A stretch of DNA of 58,590 bases from Lachnospiraceae bacterium. Its GTDB lineage: Bacteria > Bacillota > Clostridia > Lachnospirales > Lachnospiraceae. Shown one piece after another: positions 1-9,563 of this stretch. The stretch spans positions 1-58,590 of the forward strand of contig JAEEIN010000178.1 in assembly GCA_016281385.1 (NCBI GenBank), read 5' to 3'. The position numbers and the translations under genes are program-made. The notes below the pieces were generated by a model. The model was not told the DNA's origin, did no database searches, and saw only the letters and a program-made list of their open reading frames with translations. The first letter of the stretch is position 1, and the number at the start of each line of letters is the position of its first letter.

Positions 1-1
1 C

Positions 2-52
2 ATCAAGGGCCTTGACATCATCACCGAAGCCATAAAGGAAGAATTGAAATAA
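2..52 (+). CDS. 3' end of an upstream gene (partial)
   Basis: The window opens inside a reading frame whose last 16 residues are visible, ending in ITEAIKEELK and a TAA stop. The stop shares its last A with the ATG of the next gene (TAATG), so the two genes are probably translationally coupled. The tail is too short for identification. Its helical, Glu/Lys-rich end would fit an aminotransferase C-terminus, but that is only a guess. Confidence 0.6.
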   Translation: MKGLDIITEAIKEELK

Positions 53-1494
53 TGAAACTCAGAGATCTTTATCCCTGCGAGTATGACCTGGAGATCAAAA
101 CAATTTCCGATGATTCCCGCACAAAGGGCGATAACATATTATTTGTAGCAATAAAGGGCCTCACCGTTGACGGACACGATTACGCGAAGAGTGCGGTGGA
201 AAACGGAGCCGTTGCGGTTGTCTGCGAGCACGAGATAGACGGCATTGACGTTCCTCAGGTGGTTGTGAAGGACTCACAGCGTGCGATGAACGAGATCCTT
301 AACCGTTTTTACGGAGCTCCCTTAGGCCAGCTTTCAATGATCGGTGTTACAGGAACCGACGGAAAAACAACAAGTGCCGAGATGATGTTCCAGATCCTTA
401 ACATGATGGGACGCAAGACCGGCTACATCGGGACCAACGGCATCAGAAGCGAGCATTATACCCAGGAAAACGATTATACGACTCCTCTTCAGGAAGAGCT
501 TTTCAAGGCTCTTGACGGGTTCCAGGAGGACGGATGCGAATTCTGTTCCATGGAAGCCACAGGTGAGCGTCTGGGAACCGGAAAGATGGACGGGGTTTCT
601 TTTGATGCTTCCATTTTTACCAATCTTACCAGAGATGCCCTTGATCTTTTCAAGACCATGGAGAACTATGCAAACGCAAAGGCGAAGCTGATGCAGTATA
701 CAAAGTCCACCGGTCTTTGTGTCATCAATGCCGACGATCCTTATGCACACATCTTCATCAAGGCCGCAAATGCGCCGGTCATGACCTATGGTATCAATGA
801 GAAGGCGGATGTGTATGCTACAGATATATCCGTTGAGTATAATAAATTAAGCTTTACAATGAACGGAAAGCTGGGAACCCACAAGGTTAACTGCAATCTT
901 TCCGGAATCTTCAATGTATACAATATCCTCGGTGTAGTGACCTGCTTAAGTCACTTCGACTTCCCTGTTGAGGACCTTATATGGTGCGTTGAGAGGCTTA
1001 AGCCCATCGAGGCGCGACAGACAGTGATCGATCAGGGACAGCCCTTCAGAGTGATCGTGGACTATGCTCACACCGCAAATGCCGTAAAGAACCTTGTTGA
1101 ATATATCAAGAAGACTCTTACCGACGGACGTGTCGTTATTGTTGTGGGAGCCGGCGGTTCAAGGGACCTTTACAGAAGGACGGACATGGCTGAGTACTGT
1201 ACCGCTACTGCAGATTACAACTACTTTACCATAGAGGATGCCCGTTATGAGGACCCTCAGATGCTGGTTGATACCATGGTGTCCACTGTTCCCGAGGCTA
1301 CAAATTATGAACTTATCGTGGATCGTGACGAGGCTATCAGAAAGGCCATAGACGATGCCCTTCCTGGAGATACCCTTCTGATCCTCGGAAAAGGTGCGGA
1401 AAGTTATATGATGACAAACGGTGTTCCCGTTTATCGTCCCAATGATATAGAATGCGCAAAGGCGGAGCTTACAAAGCTGGGATATACGAAGTGA
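52..1494 (+). CDS. Mur ligase family protein, UDP-MurNAc-tripeptide synthetase-like (MurE-like)
   Basis: This 480-residue protein is a Mur ligase. Such enzymes use ATP to add an amino acid to a UDP-MurNAc-peptide precursor in the cytoplasm during peptidoglycan synthesis. It has the N-terminal substrate domain, the ATP-binding loop GVTGTDGKTT near residues 97-107, the central Mur domain, and a C-terminal domain with VDYAHT and GAGG motifs. Length matches MurE (about 480-500). The segment that reads DNPR in meso-diaminopimelate MurE enzymes reads EDARYEDP here, near residue 395. The added amino acid may therefore differ, or this may be a paralog alongside a canonical MurE elsewhere. It overlaps the upstream gene by one base and precedes a glycosyltransferase/acyltransferase fusion, which suggests an envelope role. 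The family is confident; substrate is not. Confidence 0.85.
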   Translation: MKLRDLYPCEYDLEIKTISDDSRTKGDNILFVAIKGLTVDGHDYAKSAVENGAVAVVCEHEIDGIDVPQVVVKDSQRAMNEILNRFYGAPLGQLSMIGVTGTDGKTTSAEMMFQILNMMGRKTGYIGTNGIRSEHYTQENDYTTPLQEELFKALDGFQEDGCEFCSMEATGERLGTGKMDGVSFDASIFTNLTRDALDLFKTMENYANAKAKLMQYTKSTGLCVINADDPYAHIFIKAANAPVMTYGINEKADVYATDISVEYNKLSFTMNGKLGTHKVNCNLSGIFNVYNILGVVTCLSHFDFPVEDLIWCVERLKPIEARQTVIDQGQPFRVIVDYAHTANAVKNLVEYIKKTLTDGRVVIVVGAGGSRDLYRRTDMAEYCTATADYNYFTIEDARYEDPQMLVDTMVSTVPEATNYELIVDRDEAIRKAIDDALPGDTLLILGKGAESYMMTNGVPVYRPNDIECAKAELTKLGYTK

Positions 1495-1513
1495 CGCCTT
1501 GCGAGGGGGTTTA

Positions 1514-4060
1514 ATGCTTACCAAAGAAAGCACATATTCAAAGCTCATCCATTATTTTGCCCTGGTACTTTTCACAGGGCTTTTTGTCGTGGGATTTGTG
1601 ATCAGCGGATACAACGGCTGGGTATGGTCGGAATTTCCGGAGCTTGTTAAGGACAATCCGTTCTTCATTGTTGTGGGGCTTATCGCCGCATGGTTTGTGT
1701 TCAAGGGGCTTTCGGCATTCTATGACAGATTTTTAAAGAATGTAAATCCTGCCATTATCACTGCAGTGTTCTGTGCGCTGGCTTATGGGGTTTCCCTGCT
1801 TTGGGTCATCATATCCCGGGCGGTTCCTCAGGCGGACCAGCTTTCGCTGTATTCAAATGCGCAGGATATAAACAACGGTTCCATAGAGCCCATGACAGAA
1901 AGTTCATATCTTGTGTTCTTTCCTTATCAGCTTGGGTTTGTGTCGTTTTTGAGAGTTCTTATCCGGATCTTCGGCGAGGATAATTACAGGGGTGTTCAGC
2001 TGGTACTTGCGCTGTCGTCTCCCATCATCGTTGCCGCAGGATCGGGTATCATTAAGCATATTTTGGGCGAAAAGGCGGGAAAGGCGCGTTTCATATACGC
2101 CGTTCTCATGCTTTTATGTCTTCCCATGCATTTCTATACCACATTCATCTACGGCGATCTTCCCTTCGCCGCCATGAGCCTTGTCTGCATATGGCTTATG
2201 TATGAATGTATCGATGATCCCAAATGGTGGAAGTTCGTTTTGTTCTTCCTAAGCTGCGGGTTCAATTATCTTCTAAAGGTCAATGCGCTTATTGTGTTCG
2301 CGGCAATGGGCATTTTCCTTGTTTTCCATTTCATATTCCATAAAGAAAAACGTGCCGGAGCTTTGATACTTGTGGTTCTGATGCTCGTGGGGGCTTTCGG
2401 ATTCAGTAGGGCCAATCGGGCTTTGTATTCCGATGTGATCCCGGAAGGATATGATTCGCCGCCCTTTATCGCAACGGTGGTCATGGGCATGAACGATGAC
2501 AATTCAAATGCCGGCTGGTGCAATTTCTACCACCAGAATACTTTTGTTGCCTGCGATTTTAATGCGGCTGCAACTAAGGTTCAGTGCCGTGCCGACCTTA
2601 TTGCGACCCTTAAATACTGGGCGACTCATCCTTTATATACGGTGGATTTCTTATACAGGAAGATCAATCTTCAGTGGAACACGCCCTTTTATCAGGCTCT
2701 TTGCATGAATTCCACCCATGATCCTAACGGTCAGCCTGCTTTGGGAACTCTGATCTATGACAACGAAAAGGTTCACATGGGACTTCAGAAGTTCATGAAG
2801 ATATTCCAGCTTTCTTCTTACGGGATCGTTGCCCTTGCTCTGATTCTTTCAAGGAAGAAGGAGCGTGAACTTAAGGCTTATGTTCCCATGATCGCGGTGT
2901 TCGGAAGCTTCCTGTTCAGTCTTATCTGGGAATCAAAGACACGTTATCAGATGCCCGCATTCATCATGCTGATTCCCTGCGTTGCGATTTGTGTGCCCTA
3001 TATACAGGAGTGGGCTGCAGGACTTAAGAAGACGGGAATCCGTGAGGTCCTTTCATCCGGTAATCCGGCGGAGCGCAGGCACTATAACGGAATAGATCTG
3101 TTTAAGCCCATTATGGCGCTTTTTGTTATTGCGATCCACATCATTCCTCATATCATCTATTCTCCCGGCAGGGTTTATTGGGGAGTGGAACATCTTATCC
3201 AGATGGCGGTTCCCTTCTTCTTCCTTGCCACCGGTTTTCTTATGGCAGAGAAGCTTAAGTCTCTTTCCGGACAGGAGGAAAAGGAACGTGCGGTAAAGAG
3301 ATACATCGGAAAAACAACACTTATGTACCTGGGCTGGACACTGATCTATCTGCCCTTTGTTTTTGATGAGGCTATCAAAAATCAGTTCAGGATATCTTAT
3401 GCCTTAAGACGCTTCTTTATACAGCTTTTCTTCAGGGGAGACCATGCGTATTCATATGTTTTGTGGTATCTGTTAAGCTGCATTTTCGGAATGCTTTTTG
3501 TTCTTCTTCTGCTTAAGTTAAACGTCAAAGACACAACGATGGCGATCCTTTGCGTTGCGATCTTTGCCCTTACGATGTATTTGAATGATATCTCCCATCT
3601 TGATGAAGCCACCGGGATCGAGGGAGTTATCGGGAAGGTCCTTGAGGTTACCTTTGGAAACGGCAGGGTTTTGACGGGTCTTTTCTATATCCCCATGGGA
3701 ATGCTTATGAGCAGGAACCGGATAAAGATCCCGTACGGAGTTACAACCGCCCTTTGCGGATATATTCTTCTTGCAACGGGACTTTTCGGAAACTGGGGTA
3801 TTGCCTTGATGGCAGCGGGAGTGTTTGCTGTCGCAAAGGAGATCTCCCTTCCTGACTCAAAGGCATGGCTTGTATTAAGACGGCTCAGCACGGGATACTA
3901 TTTTATCCACCTGTTTGTATGGTACGTTCTTTGCATGATCCTGTATAAGAGGATCGAATACGGACCTGTAATGTATGGCATCACCATAGCGATATGTACG
4001 GTTTTGGTACTTTGTTTTTATGCTGTAAACGACTGTGTAATTAAAAGGAGGAGAAAATGA
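1514..4060 (+). CDS. Membrane glycosyltransferase-like / acyltransferase 3 fusion
   Basis: This is an 848-residue integral membrane protein in two halves. Residues 1 to about 500 form a multi-helix domain resembling lipid-linked sugar transferases (GT39/PMT-like), with about ten membrane segments and an extracytoplasmic loop near residues 310-410. From about residue 523 (YNGIDLFKPIMALFVIAIH) it turns into an acyltransferase family 3 domain with about ten helices, the type that O-acylates surface sugars. I chose the ATG at 1514 because GAGGGGG lies just upstream; a TTG at 1499 would extend it without a ribosome site. It ends in an ATGA overlap with the ABC ATPase gene. The pairing suggests that one protein modifies a cell-surface glycan by transferring and acylating a sugar; this is inferred from domains, and the N-terminal assignment is the weaker half. 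Confidence 0.75.
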   Translation: MLTKESTYSKLIHYFALVLFTGLFVVGFVISGYNGWVWSEFPELVKDNPFFIVVGLIAAWFVFKGLSAFYDRFLKNVNPAIITAVFCALAYGVSLLWVIISRAVPQADQLSLYSNAQDINNGSIEPMTESSYLVFFPYQLGFVSFLRVLIRIFGEDNYRGVQLVLALSSPIIVAAGSGIIKHILGEKAGKARFIYAVLMLLCLPMHFYTTFIYGDLPFAAMSLVCIWLMYECIDDPKWWKFVLFFLSCGFNYLLKVNALIVFAAMGIFLVFHFIFHKEKRAGALILVVLMLVGAFGFSRANRALYSDVIPEGYDSPPFIATVVMGMNDDNSNAGWCNFYHQNTFVACDFNAAATKVQCRADLIATLKYWATHPLYTVDFLYRKINLQWNTPFYQALCMNSTHDPNGQPALGTLIYDNEKVHMGLQKFMKIFQLSSYGIVALALILSRKKERELKAYVPMIAVFGSFLFSLIWESKTRYQMPAFIMLIPCVAICVPYIQEWAAGLKKTGIREVLSSGNPAERRHYNGIDLFKPIMALFVIAIHIIPHIIYSPGRVYWGVEHLIQMAVPFFFLATGFLMAEKLKSLSGQEEKERAVKRYIGKTTLMYLGWTLIYLPFVFDEAIKNQFRISYALRRFFIQLFFRGDHAYSYVLWYLLSCIFGMLFVLLLLKLNVKDTTMAILCVAIFALTMYLNDISHLDEATGIEGVIGKVLEVTFGNGRVLTGLFYIPMGMLMSRNRIKIPYGVTTALCGYILLATGLFGNWGIALMAAGVFAVAKEISLPDSKAWLVLRRLSTGYYFIHLFVWYVLCMILYKRIEYGPVMYGITIAICTVLVLCFYAVNDCVIKRRRK

Positions 4061-4776
4061 GCACGGTTTTAAGTATTGAGCACTACACGAAAGAGTACGG
4101 AAAGGGTGTCAAGGCCTGCGATGATGTGAGCCTTAATGTTGAAGCGGGGGATATCTTCGGTTTCATCGGACACAACGGAGCGGGCAAGAGTACCACCATC
4201 AGAGCGGTGGTGGGAGTTCTTGACTATGAGCAGGGATTTATCAGGATAAACGGTCACGATGTAAAGAGGGAGCCTCTTGAGTGTAAGAAGGTGACCGCAT
4301 ATATTCCCGATAACCCGGATATATATGAAAATCTTACGGGAATACAGTATCTTAATTTCGTTGCGGATGCCTTCGGTTTAAGTCTCGATGAGAGGAAAGA
4401 AAGGATAACGGATTACGCAAACCGTTTTGAGATCGCGGATGCTCTTGGAGATCTCATTTCTTCTTACTCCCATGGTATGAAGCAGAAGGTTGCCATCATT
4501 TCGGCGCTAATTCATGAGCCCCTTCTTCTTGTGCTTGACGAGCCCTTTGTGGGTCTCGATCCCAAGGCTTCATTTACATTGAAGGAGATCATGCGTGAGA
4601 TGTGCGCAAAGGGGTCTGCCGTTTTCTTTTCAACCCATGTGCTTGACGTAGCGGAGAAGCTCTGCAACAAGATCGCCATCATCAAGAAGGGTAAGATAAT
4701 CGCCAACGGTGCGATCAACGAACTTATCGGAGATCAGTCCCTTGAAGAAGTATTCCTGGAGGCGGTCAAAGAATGA
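4057..4776 (+). CDS. ABC transporter ATP-binding protein
   Basis: This 239-residue nucleotide-binding subunit has a Walker A motif (GHNGAGKST, about residues 38-46), an ABC signature (YSHGMKQK), Walker B (LLLVLDEP), a D-loop (GLDPKA) and a switch histidine (STHVLD). It belongs to the CcmA/BcrA-type group that drives export or membrane-lipid handling. It overlaps the fusion gene upstream and the permease gene downstream by ATGA, so all three are probably made together. The next gene is its evident partner permease. The substrate cannot be told from the sequence. Confidence 0.92.
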   Translation: MSTVLSIEHYTKEYGKGVKACDDVSLNVEAGDIFGFIGHNGAGKSTTIRAVVGVLDYEQGFIRINGHDVKREPLECKKVTAYIPDNPDIYENLTGIQYLNFVADAFGLSLDERKERITDYANRFEIADALGDLISSYSHGMKQKVAIISALIHEPLLLVLDEPFVGLDPKASFTLKEIMREMCAKGSAVFFSTHVLDVAEKLCNKIAIIKKGKIIANGAINELIGDQSLEEVFLEAVKE

Positions 4777-6377
4777 GATCGACAAATTTCTTATTGCTTA
4801 AGACCATGCTCAGGTCCACAAGCAGCATAAATATAATAAGATACTCACATGATAAGAAGGCTCGCGGCAGAGCATGGGGCATGCTCATAGGAACGGCTTT
4901 TATTGATGTTTTTGTTTTTGCGATGGGCGCACTTATAGCCTTTGGCTTTTCATTTTTGGGACATGCGGAAGAAGTGCCGCTTCTGGCTGCGATGCTGATA
5001 GCACTTATGAGTCTTGTTTTTACATTTATGAAGACAAACGAGTTCCTTTTCGGTTTCAGGGAATATGACATGATCATGGCAATGCCCTTTTCCGTAAAGA
5101 GCGTTGTGGCAAACCGTTTTCTTTTTATGTACATGAAGGATCTTCCCTGGAATATGGTGATCACGTTATCGATGCTTACGGGATATGCGATCGCTGTGAA
5201 ACCTGCCGCCTGGGTTTATCCGGTATGGATCATACTGTCACTCTTTGTTGCGATAATGCCCATGCTCATAGCGGCTGCGCTTGGGGCTGCGACCTTAAGG
5301 ATCACATCGGGATTCAGGCACAAGAAAGCGCTTCAGATCATACTGACCTTCATTGTGGTGATCCCCTGCTTCTTTATCCAGTACATAGTCCAGTATTTTG
5401 TACGGACTGATAAGATGGATGTGGTGGTTGATAAATCTGCGGCTTTTGTGAATTCTTCGGCTCGTTATGTGCCGGGAGTTTCGTGGTTTGCGGATTCTGT
5501 CAACAAGGGTTCCATATCATCAATGCTTCTTTTGGTCGGTGTATCGCTGCTTTTGTTTGAGGGATTGTTCCTGATCATCAGCCGTTCCTACAGGATGATC
5601 AATTCAAGGATCGCTACGAGTCAGATAAAGCATCACAAGGTTTCGCAAAAAGAATACAAAGTAAGAACCATTGTCGGAAGTGTGGCCTTCAAGGAATGGA
5701 AGAGACTGACCGGTTCCACCGCATACGCGGTAAATATGGGACTTGGCGAGGTGTTCGTTCTTCTTGTTTCTCTTGTACTTCCTTTTGTAAATGCGTATAA
5801 ATTGACGTCAGGTGCTTTCGGCGAGAATTTCGATATCAGAAACTTCAGTGCGATAGTTCCGCTGGCTGTATACTTTATGCTGGGAATGGCACCCACTACC
5901 GCATGCTCCCCTTCTCTTGAAGGAAAGAATTACTGGATCATCAAAAGCCTTCCCGTTGACATGCTTTCGGTTTATAAGGGAAAGATGCTCTTTAACATAT
6001 TGCTGACAGTTCCCCTTGGTATCTTTTCTGTGCTGGCAGGCTGCTTCAGTATCAGGGCACACGCATTGGACTATCTTCTGAATATCGTGATGATCGTCTG
6101 TGCCTGCTTTTTTTCAACGGTTTACGGAATGCTCTGCGGCGCACGGTTCATGAGGCTTGACTGGGAAAACGAGATCGAGGTCATCAAGCAGGGAACTGCG
6201 ATCACTTTGTACCTGCTTCCGAACATGCTGTTTACGAGCATTTTAATGGGCCTGGCGATCTTCATTTCCTATTTCGCCAATGGACGTATTGTTGTTCTGG
6301 CCGCAATTGCGATCTATCTTATTCTGACATTTGTTTGTTATCTCGGGGTAAAAGGTGTTGCCAAGTCCCGGGGATAG
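4773..6377 (+). CDS. ABC transporter permease (putative exporter)
   Basis: This 534-residue protein has about twelve predicted membrane helices arranged as two sets of six, separated by a soluble stretch near residues 280-310. It has no ATPase motifs, so it needs the ATP-binding protein encoded just upstream, with which it overlaps by four bases. It resembles the large single-chain permeases of clostridial exporters, which work with one type of ATPase subunit. I infer export rather than import because no substrate-binding lipoprotein is present. The substrate is unknown. Confidence 0.8.
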   Translation: MRSTNFLLLKTMLRSTSSINIIRYSHDKKARGRAWGMLIGTAFIDVFVFAMGALIAFGFSFLGHAEEVPLLAAMLIALMSLVFTFMKTNEFLFGFREYDMIMAMPFSVKSVVANRFLFMYMKDLPWNMVITLSMLTGYAIAVKPAAWVYPVWIILSLFVAIMPMLIAAALGAATLRITSGFRHKKALQIILTFIVVIPCFFIQYIVQYFVRTDKMDVVVDKSAAFVNSSARYVPGVSWFADSVNKGSISSMLLLVGVSLLLFEGLFLIISRSYRMINSRIATSQIKHHKVSQKEYKVRTIVGSVAFKEWKRLTGSTAYAVNMGLGEVFVLLVSLVLPFVNAYKLTSGAFGENFDIRNFSAIVPLAVYFMLGMAPTTACSPSLEGKNYWIIKSLPVDMLSVYKGKMLFNILLTVPLGIFSVLAGCFSIRAHALDYLLNIVMIVCACFFSTVYGMLCGARFMRLDWENEIEVIKQGTAITLYLLPNMLFTSILMGLAIFISYFANGRIVVLAAIAIYLILTFVCYLGVKGVAKSRG

Positions 6378-6388
6378 GAGAGGGTTAA

Positions 6389-7684
6389 ATGAAAAAGAAT
6401 CGTGTTCTGATAAAAAAAGATATCTTAAAGTATTTTCTTCCGTCGCTGATCATTGTTTTTCTTATCAGCCTCGGGGCTTGCTTTCTTGACAATGCCTTTG
6501 GTGTGACGGAGTTTCTGTTTGAGGATCTGACCGACGCAAGAAGTATAGTGACGGATTTCTTTCTTGTGGAGATCCAGGTGACATTTATAGTGGTATCCCT
6601 AAGTACCGCATTGTCCACCCAGTCAAAACGTGTTTACTGGGTAGACAGTTTTCAGTACAGGCTCATTAAGCCTAAGTTTACCAACTTCACCGCTCTTTCT
6701 TCTTACATTCTGGCAACTCTCATTGTGGGTATCGTGTGGGAGATCCTGGATCGATGCCTTAAGAACTTTGGCGGAATGATGGGGATCATGGCGAGCTTCG
6801 TGCTGTCCCTTGTTTTTATGATCATTCTTTCCATGAGGATGATAGGGGCCAATTTCGGCGAGGAAGCCATCAAGCGCGAACTGGAGGACGAGCTTAGAAA
6901 GCGCCTGCAGGAACAGAAGATCACGGAGCATATCGGTTACGACAAGGGACTTCGTATCCCTGAGGTAAGGGAACTTGTTCAGGTGACTTTTCAGGAGATC
7001 GAGGAGAAGAAGCTTGACCTTGTGTGCGAAAACCTTGACCTTTTGCTGAGACTTCGTTTTCCTCACGAGTTAAAGAGATGTTATGACTACGCAAAGAAGA
7101 GCCTGCAGTCACCGGAAATCATGGAAGAGATCGACTTTTCCCTCATGCGCAAGGCGGTCAGGGACAATGAATCCTCTTTCTTCTTCATGGACTGTCCGCT
7201 GTCCACAGATTCTCTCATCAGATGGTGGGATGAGATGATCGACGAGCGATTTGACGAGGCTGTCATTTTATGGCAGGAGGGTAAGAAGGACGAGGCGATG
7301 CGCATAAGAAGAGAGCTTTATACCCTCTTTGCCGAATCCATGTGGTATCGTGTCAGGGATGAGATCGACGATCTTGATGATCAGGATGATAAAACAAACG
7401 ACAGGCGTTACAGGATCATATACATGATGGGATACTTCGTTGAGCGAAGGACCGATGCCCGCGGAGTGATCGATCAGGACTTTGAGTTCATTCCCCTTGG
7501 AAAGGACTGGGGTGTTTCGGAAAAAGAAAGCATCACGGATGAGTCGACGCTTGAGGATGCCGCTTCCCTTGTTCTTTTTGCGAAGAATACCCTTGATCAC
7601 TGGAGAGAAAAGGGCTGCAGCGAGGATATCGAAATGTATATGGACGCTGATATGGGAACCCTTGACGACTCTTTGAATTTCTGA
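6389..7684 (+). CDS. Uncharacterised membrane protein with long cytoplasmic domain
   Basis: I do not recognise this 431-residue protein. It has about four N-terminal membrane helices (roughly residues 12-35, 52-75, 90-112 and 122-148). A highly charged, mostly helical cytoplasmic region follows to residue 431, rich in Glu, Asp, Arg and Lys. The start is set by AGGAGAGGG upstream of the ATG. It begins 11 bases after the ABC permease gene and ends just before a strong terminator, so it is probably the last gene of the Mur ligase/ABC run. It may be an accessory of the exporter, but nothing in the sequence proves that. Confidence 0.7.
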   Translation: MKKNRVLIKKDILKYFLPSLIIVFLISLGACFLDNAFGVTEFLFEDLTDARSIVTDFFLVEIQVTFIVVSLSTALSTQSKRVYWVDSFQYRLIKPKFTNFTALSSYILATLIVGIVWEILDRCLKNFGGMMGIMASFVLSLVFMIILSMRMIGANFGEEAIKRELEDELRKRLQEQKITEHIGYDKGLRIPEVRELVQVTFQEIEEKKLDLVCENLDLLLRLRFPHELKRCYDYAKKSLQSPEIMEEIDFSLMRKAVRDNESSFFFMDCPLSTDSLIRWWDEMIDERFDEAVILWQEGKKDEAMRIRRELYTLFAESMWYRVRDEIDDLDDQDDKTNDRRYRIIYMMGYFVERRTDARGVIDQDFEFIPLGKDWGVSEKESITDESTLEDAASLVLFAKNTLDHWREKGCSEDIEMYMDADMGTLDDSLNF

Positions 7685-7693
7685 TGGATCTTT

Positions 7694-7720
7694 GCCCGCC
7701 TTAACCGGCGGGCTTTTTTT
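7694..7720 (+). terminator. Rho-independent terminator after the 6389-7684 gene
   Basis: A perfect 7-bp stem, GCCCGCC with GGCGGGC, encloses a 6-base loop and is followed by seven Ts. It sits 10 bases after the stop codon and closes the first operon. Confidence 0.92.
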
Positions 7721-7832
7721 GCGAAAAGCAAAGAATGAGCCATAAAAATGCGTTTTTTAATAAGTGTTATTGAAGGGATGATGATAATATCATAATTGGA
7801 TCATTTTGTTGTTCGGGTATTGGGAGGATACG

Positions 7833-9563
7833 ATGAAACTACTCTGGAGACTGAGCCGCGAGGCCATCCGTTACAAAACACTGTACATGATCGCCATTTT
7901 ATCGACGCTTTTGCTGACAGTGGTAAATCTGACTGCTCCGAAAGTCCTTTCCGCAATGACCGGTATCGTTGAGGGCGGTGTGGACGAGGCGGGTCTTAAG
8001 CGCATCGGCTGGCTGACCATTGTGCTGGTGCTTCTTTATCTTTCAAGGATCCTTTTCAGATTCTTAAGCAATTATCTTGCTCACAAGGCTGCATGGTATC
8101 TTGTAGGTGACATGCGAACGAAGCTCTATGACAAAGTGGAGCGCATGCATCTGGGCTTTTTCCATGACAAACAGACCGGCGATCTCATGAGCCGTGTTGT
8201 CAATGATACCAGGGACTTTGAGCTTCTTTACGCACATATTATTCCCGACACGATCACAAACTTTCTTACATTTGCGGGTGTTCTTGTTATGGTCCTTACC
8301 ATAAACGTTAAGCTGGCGCTGATCACCTGCGCACCGATCCCGCTCATCCTGATTTCGGGTATCATCTTTTCGAAGAAGGTCCGTCCGTATTTCAGGGTTT
8401 CCCAAAAGAAAATGGGTGAATTAAACGGAAAGCTTCAGGACAATCTTTCCGGAATTCAGGAGATCCAGTCCTTCGGCAGGGAAGAGTATGAAACGGATCA
8501 GGTAAATACTTCGAACTTCGAACATATCCGCGCAATGCTTCAGGCGCTTAAGATCAGCGGTATCTTCCATCCTTCGGTTGAATTTATTTCATCTCTGGGA
8601 ACGATTCTTGTTGTGGGCTTCGGAGGATATCTGGCATATATTGACGGGCTGAGAGTCTCGGATATCGTGGCATTCCTTCTGTATCTCGGCCTGTTCTACG
8701 GTCCCATCACCGGCCTAGCAAATCTCCTTGAGAGCATGCAGCAGTCCATGGCCGGAGCGGAGCGTGTAATGGCGATCCTTGATACTCCCTGCGAGATCTC
8801 GGACAAACCCGGTGCGGTGGACCTTAAGGACGTTAACGGCGAGATCACCTTTGAAAACGTAAGTTTTTCCTACAGTGATGACATTCCTGTCCTAAAAGAT
8901 GTATCATTTACCTGTGAAGCGGGAAAGATGCTGGCACTTGTGGGTCCCACCGGTGTAGGAAAAACAACACTTACCCAGCTTATTTCACGGTTTTACGAGC
9001 CAACGGAAGGGCATATCCTTATTGACGGGCATGACATTTCCGATGTGACCATAGAGAGTTTAAGGCGGAATATATCGCCGGTGCTTCAGGATACTTTCCT
9101 TTTCAACGGAACCATCGCGGAGAATATAGGTTATGCGGTTCCCGAGGCGACACTTGACGAGATAAAGGAAGCCGCCATCGCAGCGAATATCCATGACAGT
9201 ATCATGGCGATGCCCGACGGATATGATACACGTGTCGGTGAGAGAGGACTTCGCTTATCCGGCGGACAGAAGCAGCGAGTGGCTATAGCCAGAGCGATCT
9301 TAAGGCATTCGCCCATCATCATTCTCGATGAAGCCACCGCTTCCGTGGATGTTGAGACGGAACGTCAGATCCAGCAGGCCATCAATCGTATTGCGGGCAA
9401 GCATACCATCGTTGCCATCGCGCACAGGCTTTCTACCATCAGAAATGCGGATAAAATACTGGTAATAGAGGAAGGGCGTATAGTGGAGGAAGGAAACCAT
9501 GAGGAACTCATGGCCCTTGGAGGAAGCTATGCGAGAATGAACAGGGTACAGGACAATGGTTAA
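7833..9563 (+). CDS. ABC exporter half-transporter (MsbA/multidrug type)
   Basis: This 576-residue protein carries a six-helix membrane domain (about residues 15-310) fused to an ATPase domain (about 340-570). The ATPase has Walker A GPTGVGKTTL, signature LSGGQKQR, Walker B IIILDEATASVD and switch AHRLSTI, all intact. Half-transporters of this kind act as dimers to export lipids, drugs or peptides. The ATG at 7833 is preferred because GGGAGG precedes it; an in-frame TTG at 7806 has no such site. Its end overlaps the alpha-galactosidase gene by eight bases, so the two are co-translated. It may work as a homodimer because no second half-transporter is adjacent. Confidence 0.9.
   Translation: MKLLWRLSREAIRYKTLYMIAILSTLLLTVVNLTAPKVLSAMTGIVEGGVDEAGLKRIGWLTIVLVLLYLSRILFRFLSNYLAHKAAWYLVGDMRTKLYDKVERMHLGFFHDKQTGDLMSRVVNDTRDFELLYAHIIPDTITNFLTFAGVLVMVLTINVKLALITCAPIPLILISGIIFSKKVRPYFRVSQKKMGELNGKLQDNLSGIQEIQSFGREEYETDQVNTSNFEHIRAMLQALKISGIFHPSVEFISSLGTILVVGFGGYLAYIDGLRVSDIVAFLLYLGLFYGPITGLANLLESMQQSMAGAERVMAILDTPCEISDKPGAVDLKDVNGEITFENVSFSYSDDIPVLKDVSFTCEAGKMLALVGPTGVGKTTLTQLISRFYEPTEGHILIDGHDISDVTIESLRRNISPVLQDTFLFNGTIAENIGYAVPEATLDEIKEAAIAANIHDSIMAMPDGYDTRVGERGLRLSGGQKQRVAIARAILRHSPIIILDEATASVDVETERQIQQAINRIAGKHTIVAIAHRLSTIRNADKILVIEEGRIVEEGNHEELMALGGSYARMNRVQDNG

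Noticed and set aside
1499-1513. TTG start extending the fusion protein by five residues
   Set aside because: The ATG at 1514 has the ribosome site; the TTG has none.
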